Part shown: positions 26,473-36,400 of the stretch, piece after piece | Layout: each line of letters starts with the position of its first letter | Position numbering within the stretch: the stretch's first letter is position 1 | Assembly: GCA_028687935.1 (NCBI GenBank) | Contig: JAQTZE010000008.1 | Span: forward strand, 1 to 64,000 | Origin: Sulfurimonas sp. | GTDB taxonomy: Bacteria; Campylobacterota; Campylobacteria; Campylobacterales; Sulfurimonadaceae | Direction of reading: 5' to 3' | DNA: 64,000 bases | Program-made: the position numbers and the translations under genes | Notes under the pieces: model-generated | Databases searched by the model: none | The model's input: only the letters and a program-made list of their open reading frames with translations | What the model was told of the DNA's origin: nothing

Positions 26473-26478
26473 TATACT
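26473..26478 (+). promoter_or_regulatory. -10 box TATACT directly before the heptosyltransferase gene
   Basis: TATACT ends 7 nt before the ATG at 26486, so transcription would begin 0-2 nt from the start codon. No ribosome-binding site is visible for this ATG or for the in-frame ATG at 26498. Confidence 0.5.
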
Positions 26479-26485
26479 GTCGCTC

Positions 26486-27490
26486 ATGAAAACAGATATG
26501 AATAAAATAGCCATCGTCAGACTCTCAGCTCTTGGCGACATTGTCAACTCTGCACTTGTGTTGCAATTTATTCATAAACACTATCCAAACGCAGAGATAG
26601 AGTGGATCACAGAAGAGCTGTTTGCTCCGCTTTTGCAGGGACATCCACTTTTGCATAAAGTCCACACCATCAATCTCAAACGTCTCAAAAAAGAAAAATC
26701 ACTTACTCTTCTTAAAGAGACGATATCCAAGCTTCGCTCACTTGGAGAGTTTGACCTTATCATCGATATGCAGGGACTTTTAAAGTCTGCAATCGTTGCG
26801 CGACTTATCGGAAAAAATACCCATGGTTTTGACAAAGACTCTTCAAGAGAAGCCCTGAGTTCACTTTTCTACAAGACAAGCTCACACATCGCGTACACTC
26901 AAAATGTGATCAAACGCAACTGTTTTTTGGTGGCTGACGCGCTTGGATTTCTCATAGATGATGCGATGATTCTTGCAAAAGAGCCTCTTTTTGAAATCGG
27001 ACAACAATTTAGCTTCAATCAAGAGAGAAAAAACATCGCCATAGTTATCGGCGCCTCTTGGGAATCCAAAAAATATCCAAAAGAGCGTGTCGTAGAACTC
27101 TCAAATGCTTTGAAAGAGAATATCCTTCTTATATGGGGTAATGAGACAGAGAGAGAAGAGGCTGCGTTTATAGCCGAACATAGCGAATATGCTATCTTGG
27201 CTCCAAAGCTCTCACTTCCTGAGCTTGTCTCGTTTATATCACAAGTCGATCTGCTTATCGGCAACGATACAGGACCTACCCATATGGCGTGGGCACAAAA
27301 CATTCCTTCTATCACACTCTTAGGGCCGACAACGACACGTATGATCTATGAGACACCCAAAAATAGAGGAATAAAATCTCCCTCATCAGTCAACCTGAAC
27401 AAAATAGACAAAAATGATTTTTCTCTGCAAGAGATAGAAGTCGAGCGTATCGCACAAAACGCAAGGGAGCTTTTGAGCGATGGGATTTAA
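26486..27490 (+). CDS. waaC: Lipopolysaccharide heptosyltransferase I
   Basis: WaaC adds the first heptose to Kdo in the LPS inner core. The GT9-family fold is shown by IAIVRLSALGDIVNSALVLQ at the N-terminus and the nucleotide-sugar site LIGNDTGPTHMAWA near residue 255. The first ATG at 26486 is used; the ATG at 26498 is also possible. The next gene, a lipid A acyltransferase, overlaps by 11 nt, so the two form an LPS unit. Confidence 0.88.
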   Translation: MKTDMNKIAIVRLSALGDIVNSALVLQFIHKHYPNAEIEWITEELFAPLLQGHPLLHKVHTINLKRLKKEKSLTLLKETISKLRSLGEFDLIIDMQGLLKSAIVARLIGKNTHGFDKDSSREALSSLFYKTSSHIAYTQNVIKRNCFLVADALGFLIDDAMILAKEPLFEIGQQFSFNQERKNIAIVIGASWESKKYPKERVVELSNALKENILLIWGNETEREEAAFIAEHSEYAILAPKLSLPELVSFISQVDLLIGNDTGPTHMAWAQNIPSITLLGPTTTRMIYETPKNRGIKSPSSVNLNKIDKNDFSLQEIEVERIAQNARELLSDGI

Positions 27491-28364
27491 ACTTTTTTTA
27501 CTGCTAGAAAAATTTCTTATGCTCCTGCCAAAAGAGAGCCGTAAGAACTTTTTTATCTTTCTTGGAAAACTTGCCTATAGACTCTCAGCAAGATCACGCA
27601 AAATAGTCAGACAAAACCTCAACTTTGCGTTTGATAATACGATGAGCGAATCCGAAATAGATGAGATAACGCGCTATAGTTTTAAAAATCTTCTGCTGAA
27701 TTTTTTACATCTCATGGAAATCCGTCACATGAGCGTAGAAGAGCTCCAAAAAAAAGTCAAAGTTCATAACAAAGAAGCCGTCTTAAAAGTTCACGAACAA
27801 GGACGTGGTATCGTCTATATCGCTACACATTACTGTTCGTGGGAACTTGGAAATGTCGCTATAAGTGCACTTATAGAGCCAGTTGGTTCTGTCTATAAAA
27901 AGATGAAAAACGAGCCCTATGAAGCTTGGGTTTTGGAGTCACGTGCAAAGTTTGGCAATAGCAATCTTGAAAAAACAAATGTCATCAAACCACTTATCAA
28001 ACGCATAAAAAGTAAAATGGCGTGTGGTATTCTCATCGATACAAATATCAACAAAAGAGAGGGTTTGGAGATCATGTTTATGGGCAAAAGCCTCAGACAA
28101 ACTTCAACACCTGCCTATCTTGCACGAAAATTTGATGCTGCTATTATTCCTGTGAGTATCCGCACGGATGATGAAGAGAACTATACTTTGACTTTTTATG
28201 ATGAGATGAAAGTACAAAAGACAGAAGATGAAGCCGCAGATATCCAAAACGCAACCCAAGCACAAGCACAGTGGCTTGAGTCACTCATAAGAAAAGAGCC
28301 AAAGTTTTGGTTTTGGCTCCATCGTCGATGGAAAAACGACCACAGCTATATTTATAAAAGCTAG
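27480..28364 (+). CDS. Lipid A late acyltransferase (LpxL/HtrB family)
   Basis: This inner-membrane enzyme adds a secondary acyl chain to Kdo-lipid A. The 294 residues show a hydrophobic N-terminus, RKIVRQNLNFAF, and the H-x4-E catalytic motif THYCSWELGN at about residues 117-126. LARKFDAAIIPVSIR matches the substrate region. It is cotranscribed with the heptosyltransferase. Its stop codon TAG overlaps the facing gene's stop on the palindrome CTAG. Chain specificity cannot be told from sequence. Confidence 0.88.
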   Translation: MGFKLFLLLEKFLMLLPKESRKNFFIFLGKLAYRLSARSRKIVRQNLNFAFDNTMSESEIDEITRYSFKNLLLNFLHLMEIRHMSVEELQKKVKVHNKEAVLKVHEQGRGIVYIATHYCSWELGNVAISALIEPVGSVYKKMKNEPYEAWVLESRAKFGNSNLEKTNVIKPLIKRIKSKMACGILIDTNINKREGLEIMFMGKSLRQTSTPAYLARKFDAAIIPVSIRTDDEENYTLTFYDEMKVQKTEDEAADIQNATQAQAQWLESLIRKEPKFWFWLHRRWKNDHSYIYKS

Positions 28365-29401
28365 TTTGTACACTCTTTCGTTCTTGCCTCAAAGAGCTTG
28401 AGAATAGTGAGAAAAAACGAAGTGATTGCAGGTCCGAGTATCATCCCCCAAAAGCCAAAAGTCGCAAGTCCAGCAATGATAGAGAAGAAAATCACAAGCT
28501 CATTCATACGGGCATCGTCTTCTTTAAGCAATCGTTTGTTGATCTCTTTGATGATAAGCGGTTTGACAAAAGTATCTGCAACCAAAGAGATAACTACCAC
28601 CGAATAAACTGCTATAAATATCGCTCCAGAATCATTCCCTCTTGAGAACTCAAAAAGCATAAACGGCAGCCACATCAAAGCCCCACCGACAACTGGTATC
28701 AGTGATGCAAAGCCGTACATCACACCAAAGAGAAGCCCGTTATAGCCCATGGAAGAGATAGCAAAACCAAAAAGTACACCCTGAAGCATTGCGTTTACGA
28801 TGATAGAGTAAAAGACGACACTCATGACTGAAGTAAGTTCTTTGATGAGCGTCGTTGTCTCAGCTACAGACATCTGTACGACACGTTTAAGTAGCTCGAC
28901 TACAAAAGAGCCATTGTACTGAGCAAAGAAATAAAAGATAATCACTAAAAATGCATTCTTGAGATAGCTCGCACTAAACGCACCTATTTTTCCCGTAAGT
29001 GAGAGTGCGTTTGTAGCGATGGAGCTTACATTGAGATCTTTTATCATATCAAGCGCGTATGGCTTTAAAAAAAGAAGATATTCTGGCGGCGTTTCAATGA
29101 AAGAGCGTACCATCAATTCAATATCCACAAATACCTGCGGATCAAGTCTGTTGAGCTTCATCGTAAGTGCTGCCAAGAAATAACCAAGCGGGACAAAGAA
29201 CAAAACAGCCAATAAGAAGCTCGAAGCAAGCGCTCCTACAAATTTAGACTTAAATATCTTTTCAAAAAAGTTCTGGATATTTGCCGTCGAAATCGCCAAA
29301 AGAGCCGCTATTGTGATACCAAGTAAAAATGGAGCGTATAAAAGATACATCCAATAGAGTGAGGTCGCAAAAAGGATGGCAACAAAATATTGTGGTTTCA
29401 T
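28361..29401 (-). CDS. AI-2E family transporter (PerM/UPF0118)
   Basis: The 346-residue membrane protein has about eight helices, with SLIPVVGGALMWLPF and FGFWGMILGPAITSFFLTIL typical of this family. Characterised members include E. coli TqsA (autoinducer-2 export) and Na+/H+ antiporters, so the substrate here is open. The start shares one base with the end of ruvB. Confidence 0.88.
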   Translation of the reverse strand: MKPQYFVAILFATSLYWMYLLYAPFLLGITIAALLAISTANIQNFFEKIFKSKFVGALASSFLLAVLFFVPLGYFLAALTMKLNRLDPQVFVDIELMVRSFIETPPEYLLFLKPYALDMIKDLNVSSIATNALSLTGKIGAFSASYLKNAFLVIIFYFFAQYNGSFVVELLKRVVQMSVAETTTLIKELTSVMSVVFYSIIVNAMLQGVLFGFAISSMGYNGLLFGVMYGFASLIPVVGGALMWLPFMLFEFSRGNDSGAIFIAVYSVVVISLVADTFVKPLIIKEINKRLLKEDDARMNELVIFFSIIAGLATFGFWGMILGPAITSFFLTILKLFEARTKECTN

Positions 29402-30414
29402 TAAAAAAGTTTCCCCTCTTCTATAGGAAGTGTGATATTGAGCACGTCATAAGTCGCGCGTGTTGCTCTGCGACCTTTTGCTGTTCTCTCAAGATAACCG
29501 TTGGCAAGCAGATAGGGTTCCAGTACATCTTCAACTGTTCCCTCATCCTCACTCAGTGCCGCGGCGATAGTACTCAAGCCCATCGCTCTGCCCTTGGCTG
29601 ATGCCAAAAGGCTTAGTAAACGCAAGTCCATCTCATCAAAACCGTGAGAGTTGATACCGAGCTCATCGAGTGCATATTGTGTGCGATGCTGCTTGATGTC
29701 ATTTTCATTTGCTACTTCTGCAAAATCCCGTACACGACGGAGTAAACGCAGCGCTATACGCGGTGTGCCACGACTGCGTTTTGCTATCTCTGTTGCAGCT
29801 TGATGGATGATCTCTTTGCCTAATTTCAATGAAGCTTGAGAGATAATCTTCGCAAGTTCATCTGAGGAGTAAAACTGCATACGAAAACTCATACCAAATC
29901 TATCACGCAGAGGATTTGAGAGCATCCCCGCACGAGTCGTAGCCCCGATAAGTGTAAAACGCGGCAAATCTATCTTGACAGTTTGCGCAGCGGGTCCGCT
30001 ACCTATAATAATATCGATACGAAAATCTTCCATGGACGAATAAAGTATCTCTTCAACGGCAGGCGAGAGACGGTGAATCTCATCAATAAAGAGGATATCG
30101 CCCTCTTCTAGATTTGTAAGAATTGCCGCCAAATCTCCGCTTTTTTCTATCATCGGCGCGGCTGTGACTTTGATATTTGCACGCATCTCATTGGCGATAA
30201 TAAGTGCCAAAGTCGTTTTCCCAAGGCCTGGAGGGCCATAGAAGAGAACATGGTCAAGTGCTTCAGAGCGTTTTTTACTCGCTTCTATAAAGACACCGAG
30301 ATTTTTTTTGATCTGTTCTTGACCTATGTATTCGTTCCAAGCATCAGGACGAAGAGTTACTTCGCTGCTCTCATCCTCAGAACTAAATCGCTCTATCTCT
30401 ACTAATCTTTCCAT
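29401..30414 (-). CDS. ruvB: Holliday junction branch migration helicase RuvB
   Basis: RuvB is the hexameric motor that drives branch migration with RuvA. The 337 residues show Walker [14 protein letters not shown] at about 59-71, Walker [11 protein letters not shown], sensor [18 protein letters not shown] and the C-terminal winged helix ending [22 protein letters not shown] precedes the ATG. panB lies upstream on the same strand, 24 nt away. Confidence 0.97.
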   Translation of the reverse strand: MERLVEIERFSSEDESSEVTLRPDAWNEYIGQEQIKKNLGVFIEASKKRSEALDHVLFYGPPGLGKTTLALIIANEMRANIKVTAAPMIEKSGDLAAILTNLEEGDILFIDEIHRLSPAVEEILYSSMEDFRIDIIIGSGPAAQTVKIDLPRFTLIGATTRAGMLSNPLRDRFGMSFRMQFYSSDELAKIISQASLKLGKEIIHQAATEIAKRSRGTPRIALRLLRRVRDFAEVANENDIKQHRTQYALDELGINSHGFDEMDLRLLSLLASAKGRAMGLSTIAAALSEDEGTVEDVLEPYLLANGYLERTAKGRRATRATYDVLNITLPIEEGKLF

Positions 30415-30438
30415 TTTTTTCCTAAACGTAACTTCATA

Positions 30439-31230
30439 TTAATATGTGTGAATTTCCTGAGGAAATTCTCTGGATTTTACTTCATCTGCATAGTTTTGTA
30501 CCGCTTCTTTGACAAGCGCTGCACCATCGAGATATTTCTTAACAAACTTCGGCGTAAAAGCTTCAAAGAGTCCAAGCATATCTGAAAAAACTAAAACTTG
30601 TCCATCTACTCCGTTGCCAGCACCAATACCGACCACAGGAACACTCACAGCCTGTGCAACAGCAGTCGCGACTTCTGCTTTAACACCCTCAATGACGATA
30701 CAAAACGCACCCGCAGCTTCTATAGCTTGTGCATCTTTGATAAGTTGTTCTGCCTCTTGCTGCGTTTTGCCTTTGACCTTATAGCCGCCTTCGCTGCGAA
30801 CAGACTGAGGTAAAAGTCCGATATGTCCACAAACCGCTATTGCGTTTGCAGTGAGATATTGCACGATCTCTGCTTTATCTGCTCCGCCTTCTATTTTTAC
30901 ACAGTCTGCTGGCGTTTCACGAAAAACGCGGATTGCGTTTTGCAGAGCGATCTCTTTAGTTGTATACGTTCCAAAAGGCATATCACAGATCACAAAACTG
31001 TTTTTAGCTCCGTTGCAGACTGCGTTTGTATGATAGAGCATCTGATCCATAGTAGCACTGAGTGTATCAGGTTTTCCTGCGAAGCTCATATTGAGACTAT
31101 CTCCAACAAGCAAGATGTCTGCACTTGCTTCAAAAAGAGAAGCAAAGAGTGCATCGTAGGCTGTTATCATAACCAAAGGTCTTACCCCTTTGGTCTTAGC
31201 AATAGCTGATAGAGTCATTTTTTTTGTCAT
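30439..31230 (-). CDS. panB: 3-methyl-2-oxobutanoate hydroxymethyltransferase
   Basis: PanB makes ketopantoate from alpha-ketoisovalerate in pantothenate synthesis. The 263 residues have MITAYDALFASLFE, the metal-binding LLVGDSLNM and VGDS Asp, CDMPFGTY, VKIEGGADKA, and GHIGLLPQSV. It leads panB-ruvB-AI-2E transporter on this strand. Confidence 0.96.
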   Translation of the reverse strand: MTKKMTLSAIAKTKGVRPLVMITAYDALFASLFEASADILLVGDSLNMSFAGKPDTLSATMDQMLYHTNAVCNGAKNSFVICDMPFGTYTTKEIALQNAIRVFRETPADCVKIEGGADKAEIVQYLTANAIAVCGHIGLLPQSVRSEGGYKVKGKTQQEAEQLIKDAQAIEAAGAFCIVIEGVKAEVATAVAQAVSVPVVGIGAGNGVDGQVLVFSDMLGLFEAFTPKFVKKYLDGAALVKEAVQNYADEVKSREFPQEIHTY

Positions 31231-31288
31231 GAACGGGCTCTTTATATGGAATAATATTTAGTGAAAAAGAATTTTAACTAAAAACTGC

Positions 31289-31294
31289 TATAAT
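31289..31294 (+). promoter_or_regulatory. -10 box for the Hpt-trpA pair
   Basis: GCTATAAT at 26 nt before the ATG, followed by a strong ribosome-binding site AGGAGAA at 31307-31313. Confidence 0.55.
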
Positions 31295-31320
31295 CCAAAC
31301 CATTATAGGAGAATTATTTT

Positions 31321-31731
31321 ATGGGCGTAAGAAGTGACTTAGATGCTTCCTTTGATTTTGAAATAGTTGATGAGTTTTATGACCATTATACTATGATGAT
31401 TGAGAGCATGGAGGTTATGATTATCGATCTTTCAAAACCTGCTATGCAAAAAAGAAGTATAGACGAACTTTTTCGAGTCTTTCACAACATCAAATCTGCC
31501 TCTGGATATCTTCAGATTGCTTCTATGAATAAACTTGCCTCTTTTGTTGAAGATGCTCTTGACGAGCTGCGATCATCTGATAATCCTATTACACAGGAGA
31601 CTATCGATTGGCTCTTAAACATAAGCGATATGTTTGCTGCATGGCAAGAGGATATAAAATTAGACAATGAGCTCAGTAAAATAAATTTCTCTCTACTAAA
31701 ATTACCCGATTTGGAACAACAGACTTTATGA
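31321..31731 (+). CDS. Hpt (histidine phosphotransfer) domain protein
   Basis: A free-standing Hpt module of 136 residues. The phosphorylation motif FHNIKSASGYLQIASM holds the expected His (about residue 57) followed by K-S-x-S-G, and the helical bundle around it matches the family. It would pass phosphate between a histidine kinase and a response regulator, yet neither is encoded nearby. It overlaps trpA by 4 nt, an unusual pairing that is probably positional. Confidence 0.85.
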   Translation: MGVRSDLDASFDFEIVDEFYDHYTMMIESMEVMIIDLSKPAMQKRSIDELFRVFHNIKSASGYLQIASMNKLASFVEDALDELRSSDNPITQETIDWLLNISDMFAAWQEDIKLDNELSKINFSLLKLPDLEQQTL

Positions 31732-32468
31732 AAAAATTAGTAGCATATATCACTTCCGGATATCCGGACAAATCTTTCAGTATTGACTTAGCACTTGCCC
31801 TTGGGCAAAACGGCGTTGATAGCATCGAACTCGGTGTACCATTTTCTGACCCTGTAGCAGATGGACCGCTTATAGAAAAAGCAAACCACAAAGCCCTTGA
31901 GCTTGGTTTTAAATTTTCTCATCTCTTAGAGATATCAAAAGCCGTCGCACCTCATGTAGATACACTCTGGATGGGTTACTTCAACAGTTTTTATCAGCAA
32001 AATATGGACAAACTCATTCCACTTGCAAAAGAGATAGGAGTAAATGGTCTTATCATCCCTGATCTTCCCTATGAAGAGTCCCTGCGCTATAAATCACTCT
32101 TTGAGAATAACAATGTTGCCAATATCAGCTTCGTAGCACCAACAGACAGCGAAGAGCGTATCCAAGAGATCATCGCCGCTTCTCAAAAGTTTATCTATAT
32201 GGTTGCGTATGCTGGTATCACGGGTGCCGGTGTTGCTGAAGATCTGCAGCCGTTTTTGGACTCAATTAGAAAATATACGCAGACACCTGTCTATGTAGGT
32301 TTTGGAGTCAATGAAAAAACTGCGAAAGATAAAGTAAAAGGTGCTGATGGCGTTATCGTAGGAAGTGCGTTTGTCAATATTCTTCTCAATGAGTCTCTCT
32401 CTTCTACGCAAAAGATCACCCAGTGTTCAGAACTTGCAAAAATTATCAAAAATGAGATAAATAACTAA
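31728..32468 (+). CDS. trpA: Tryptophan synthase subunit alpha
   Basis: TrpA cleaves indole-3-glycerol phosphate and passes indole to TrpB. The 246 residues have YITSGYPD, GVDSIELGVPFSDPVADGP with the catalytic Glu and Asp, GLIIPDLPYEE, and VGFGVNEKTA. No trpB lies beside it, so the trp genes are scattered in this genome. The gene ends just before an inverted AAACGCA hairpin. Confidence 0.95.
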   Translation: MKKLVAYITSGYPDKSFSIDLALALGQNGVDSIELGVPFSDPVADGPLIEKANHKALELGFKFSHLLEISKAVAPHVDTLWMGYFNSFYQQNMDKLIPLAKEIGVNGLIIPDLPYEESLRYKSLFENNNVANISFVAPTDSEERIQEIIAASQKFIYMVAYAGITGAGVAEDLQPFLDSIRKYTQTPVYVGFGVNEKTAKDKVKGADGVIVGSAFVNILLNESLSSTQKITQCSELAKIIKNEINN

Positions 32469-32471
32469 ATC

Positions 32472-32496
32472 TACAAACGCAGCTCTTGCGTTTGTA
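32472..32496. terminator. Perfect AAACGCA inverted pair after trpA
   Basis: TACAAACGCA (32472-32481) and TGCGTTTGTA (32487-32496) are perfect 10-bp arms around a 5-nt loop. It lies 3 nt after the trpA stop and 35 nt from the stop of the facing barrel gene, the place of a shared terminator. Confidence 0.75.
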
Positions 32497-32507
32497 AAGA
32501 TACGAGA

Positions 32508-32522
32508 TTGCCCAAAGGGCAA
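32508..32522. terminator. Short GC hairpin TTGCCC-AAA-GGGCAA
   Basis: A 6-bp perfect stem with a 3-nt loop followed by AAA on the plus strand. With the preceding hairpin it fills the gap between trpA and the outer-membrane barrel gene. Confidence 0.4.
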
Positions 32523-32530
32523 AAATCAAG

Positions 32531-33127
32531 TTAAAAGTTATACCTGATTCCAACACCTACAGAAGATTTATCTTCATACTGCACTTCTGCTTTTGCAGGA
32601 CTTGAGATAAGCTCTGTAGTGAGGTCAAGCTTCTGATAGGAGAGGATAGAGTAAAGACTCCAATGCTCATCTATCATATACTCCGCTCCTGCTTGAATAC
32701 CGTACATCAAGGAGGAGAGTTTATTATCTTTTATACTTGAGTTTACCAATGGATCATTCAGCCATTCTAGGTAGCTTATCCCCACAGAAGCTCCTATAAA
32801 AGGGTGTAAGATATTGTCAAACTGATAATCAAAACTCAAATATAAAGACTGCATCTTCATAGCATCAAGATTTACCTTTTCGTAGTTTAGAGATGCTACA
32901 TAGTTCTGCGCTATCCTTGTTCCTACTTGCACGCCAAGTGATGTTGCTGCATCATCGAGAGAGTTATTGAGCAGTATCTCACCTACTTGATCTTTCTTAG
33001 TGACTTCTAGCTTATTATAGTTCAAAGAAGCGCCTACAAAGAAGTTGTAATTTTTTTCTTTTTGCATATCGGCACTAAGAGTACAAAGAGTACCACCTAT
33101 CACAAGAAGATTGATAAATTTTTTCAT
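32531..33127 (-). CDS. Outer-membrane beta-barrel protein
   Basis: A 198-residue protein with a signal peptide (about residues 1-19, ending GTLCTLSA) followed by alternating hydrophobic/polar strands and a C-terminal VGVGIRYNF that ends in Phe, the usual signature for BamA-assisted barrel insertion. The size suggests an eight-stranded OmpX/OmpA-type barrel. It is the last gene of the five-gene cassette and begins 1 nt after the lipoprotein gene. It holds no AAACGCA motif. Confidence 0.75.
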   Translation of the reverse strand: MKKFINLLVIGGTLCTLSADMQKEKNYNFFVGASLNYNKLEVTKKDQVGEILLNNSLDDAATSLGVQVGTRIAQNYVASLNYEKVNLDAMKMQSLYLSFDYQFDNILHPFIGASVGISYLEWLNDPLVNSSIKDNKLSSLMYGIQAGAEYMIDEHWSLYSILSYQKLDLTTELISSPAKAEVQYEDKSSVGVGIRYNF

Positions 33128-33128
33128 C

Positions 33129-33395
33129 TTAATTTACCTCTCTAATAATATGTGCACTTCCGCTGAGGACGCATACTGTTTTGGTGCCATTAATATCATG
33201 CACTACTTTGATGGTTGTAGCCGCATCATCTTTGACAAGAAGATCATTCTCTTGCACTGTTGTATACGTCTCACAATTTGTTACAGCTATACTGTTCGCA
33301 CCTGATTCAAACTTGCTTCCTCCTTCCCCGCTACATGCAGCAAAGAAGAATACGGCGCTTATTGCCGTTGTTATCAAATATATATTTTTCATCAT
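33129..33395 (-). CDS. Small lipoprotein
   Basis: An 88-residue precursor with a lipobox FFAAC (Cys at about residue 21) followed by SGEGGSKFESG, an outer-membrane type sequence with no Asp at +2. The mature part is about 65 residues with two further Cys and no known domain. It starts 7 nt after the giant repeat protein and ends 1 nt before the barrel gene. It may anchor or assist secretion of its large neighbour; this is inference. Confidence 0.65.
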   Translation of the reverse strand: MMKNIYLITTAISAVFFFAACSGEGGSKFESGANSIAVTNCETYTTVQENDLLVKDDAATTIKVVHDINGTKTVCVLSGSAHIIREVN

Positions 33396-33402
33396 CCTCT
33401 CC

Positions 33403-36400
33403 TTAGAATCTTAAGTTATCACTCACAGGAGTGATAATGATTATTTGCATAGTGCCATTACTCAATTCGATTGTGATTTTATTATCTCTTTCAAATGATA
33501 GTGTTGGCTCAATTGTATTGAGTTCTTCTGTCTCTGCATCACTCGTACAATCATATTTAGCAAATCTCGTTTTACTACGTCCATCTTTTGCAGTAATTGC
33601 GATTGCTTTTATATACTCACTTGCAGTTGAACAGGTTGCATCTTTATCATCCACATCTGTCTCTATATCTGCGTTTAGCTTGATAATTGTTTGTGCTCCA
33701 GGGATTGTGACAGTGACTAGAGTATCAAAGCCAATTCCGATTACTTCATGGATTGCACTTGCATCTGCGTTTGCTCTCACAGAGATATTAGTATTCGCAT
33801 CCACAGCTACTGAAGTGACTATTTGGATTGTTCCACCATCATTATTTACAAGCGTTTGTGCTCCTACTATTTCTGAAATTGCTCTTGTTGTTTTTCCATT
33901 TGCGCTAAGCACATGAAACGCTTGCCCTGTAACAGTTGCGTTTACTTCGAGCGAGACACCTCCACCACTATAAATAATATGTGTACCGTCTTGCGTAAAC
34001 GCAACCGACGAGCCAGTAAGTTCTGAAGTTGCTTTGATAACTTTCCCTGCTACTGTTAGCGTGTAAGAGACAGTTCCATTTGTGTCATTTCTTGTTTGCA
34101 GCGTTAAGTCTGGAGCTACTCCAAGTGTAGTACTTGTCCCATTTTCATCAGAGTCTACCTCGATTTGGTTGAGAAGGATATCATCTCCATCTTCTAGAGG
34201 TAAGACATAAAGATTGAAGACTCTTGAGCTGTTTAAGTCACCATCACTCACTGTTACATTGATATCTGTACTGCCTTCTTGACCAGAAACTGAAGTGATA
34301 GTCATATTATTATCACTAAAAGAGATTCCATTTATCAATGAAGAATCTGTAGCAACTGCACTATAGCTGAGCATATTACTATCAACATCGCTTACACTGA
34401 GTGTGATATTTTTATCTGTAAAGTTTTTGTAAACGATTACATCGCCTATAGTTCCAAGAACTGGCGCATCATTGACTGCGTTTACATTTACTGTAAATGT
34501 TTTAGTAGCATTCAGATCACCATCATTGACTTTTACAGTGATAGTTGCACTACCGTTTGCGTTTGCTACAGTTGTGAGGTTAAAATCAAGAATTTGAGAA
34601 TATGCAGCTTGGTTTAAAACTCCACTCCAGTTTGGTGTAACTTGGATGAGATTTTCATCACTTGATGTCACGGTGACGTTAAGCTCATCTCCCTCTACAT
34701 CGCTGACATTAAGATCATAGTTTGTTGTTCCATTGTCTTCGTTCATCGTTACAGTTGCAAAGTTTGTACTTATGAGAGGTGCATCGTTTACGGCTGTAAT
34801 ATTAAGATCAAAGCTTTGGATTGCGCTTTGTCCGTTTGCACTTGCGTTTACTTCGATATTTACAAGACCAAAGGCATTGACTACTTGGCTCACGACTACT
34901 TTCCCTGCAACCATAGCGACTGTAGCTATATTTATGTTCGATGATTTCACTGTGTAGTTGATAGTATCGCCATCAACATCGACTGCGTTTAGAGTGATAT
35001 TGAAGTCATTTGCATCTTCTACGCTTGTTATATTACCAAGTGCGTCAAGTACTGGTGCGTCATCGACTGCGTTTACATTTATAGTAATAGTATGTTCAGT
35101 TGAGTTTGCATCTCCATCGCTTACTTTGAACTTGAAGCTATCATAAGGAGTTCCATGTTCATTTGCGAGAGGTGTGTATGTAAGCGCACCCAATGCTGAA
35201 GTTAGAAGTCCTTGATTGAGCGTTACATTTGTAGCACCTAGAGTAAGTGTTCCTTTTGTTGGAAGTGCTGTAACATAAAAAGTTTCTAAGGCATCAGCTG
35301 TATCTACATCTTGAAAATCTACAAGAGCTAGTTCAGCTACTCCAAATGTTTTGTTTGTATCTTCATTTATAGTGATATTGAAGTCACTTGCTGTTGGAGC
35401 ATCGTTTACATTTGCGACTGTGATTTGGAAGTTCTGTATTGCAGTGCCTCCGTTACCATCACTTACAGTGAGATTGATATCTTTTACACCTACATCTGCG
35501 TTTGCTGGTGTTCCCTGCAAAGATGGCATACCAGTACTCACTGAATTAAGCGTACCTGTATTAAAAGTATCCCCACTTTTTATATTGAGCACATCACTCA
35601 GCTCAGTCCCATTTGCCTGCAATATAATTTGTGTTCCAGCATAAGCGTTATTTGAATCATTTAAGTAAAGAGGTCCTCCTGTAAATACTTCAGTAAGATT
35701 TAACGTCGGAAGATGCAATACCAATTTACTTGCTATCCAAGTTTCAAAGGCATTTGGATGTGTAGCATCTATAGTCATATCAGATGTTGTAGTATACGTA
35801 GTACCAGCTATAGTAAGACTAAAGCCAGCACTAATGACGCCTCCAATCACACTCGCCCCTGCATAGATTCGAGCATCAGTAAAAGAGTCTGCAAATGTCA
35901 TAGTCGCTTTTTGAGATGAGCCTACTACAGCCAGCCAAGTAGGAAGAGTTGTACCACCTGTAGCACTCCAGTTTAAATCATCCCCATCTGCATCAGTTGC
36001 GTTTAGTTCATAAGAGTAGAAAATATCTTGCGTTGCGTTTGTCTCTGGAGTACTTGTGATAATTGGATTATCATTTATAGAGGTACTTACAACAGTTGTA
36101 GTGGTGTTTGGAGTTGAATCTACCTTGCCATCATTGAGTGTAATAGTAAACGTTGTTGTCTCCGTAGTTGTTGGGGCTACACGATTATCAGTAGGATTAA
36201 AAGTGATAGCTCTGAGTGCTGTTTGTGCAGCTGCGACACTCGTACTTGCTATGCTAGTACTTGAGAGAGTTCCTTTGGCGTTATTGTCCAAAGTAATCGT
36301 TACAGAGATATTATCTCCATCTGTATCAGCTAAAGTGATAGCACTAAACGGTGCTATAGTCGCTGTGTCATTTACTGCTTGACCTGCGGACGCACCTGTG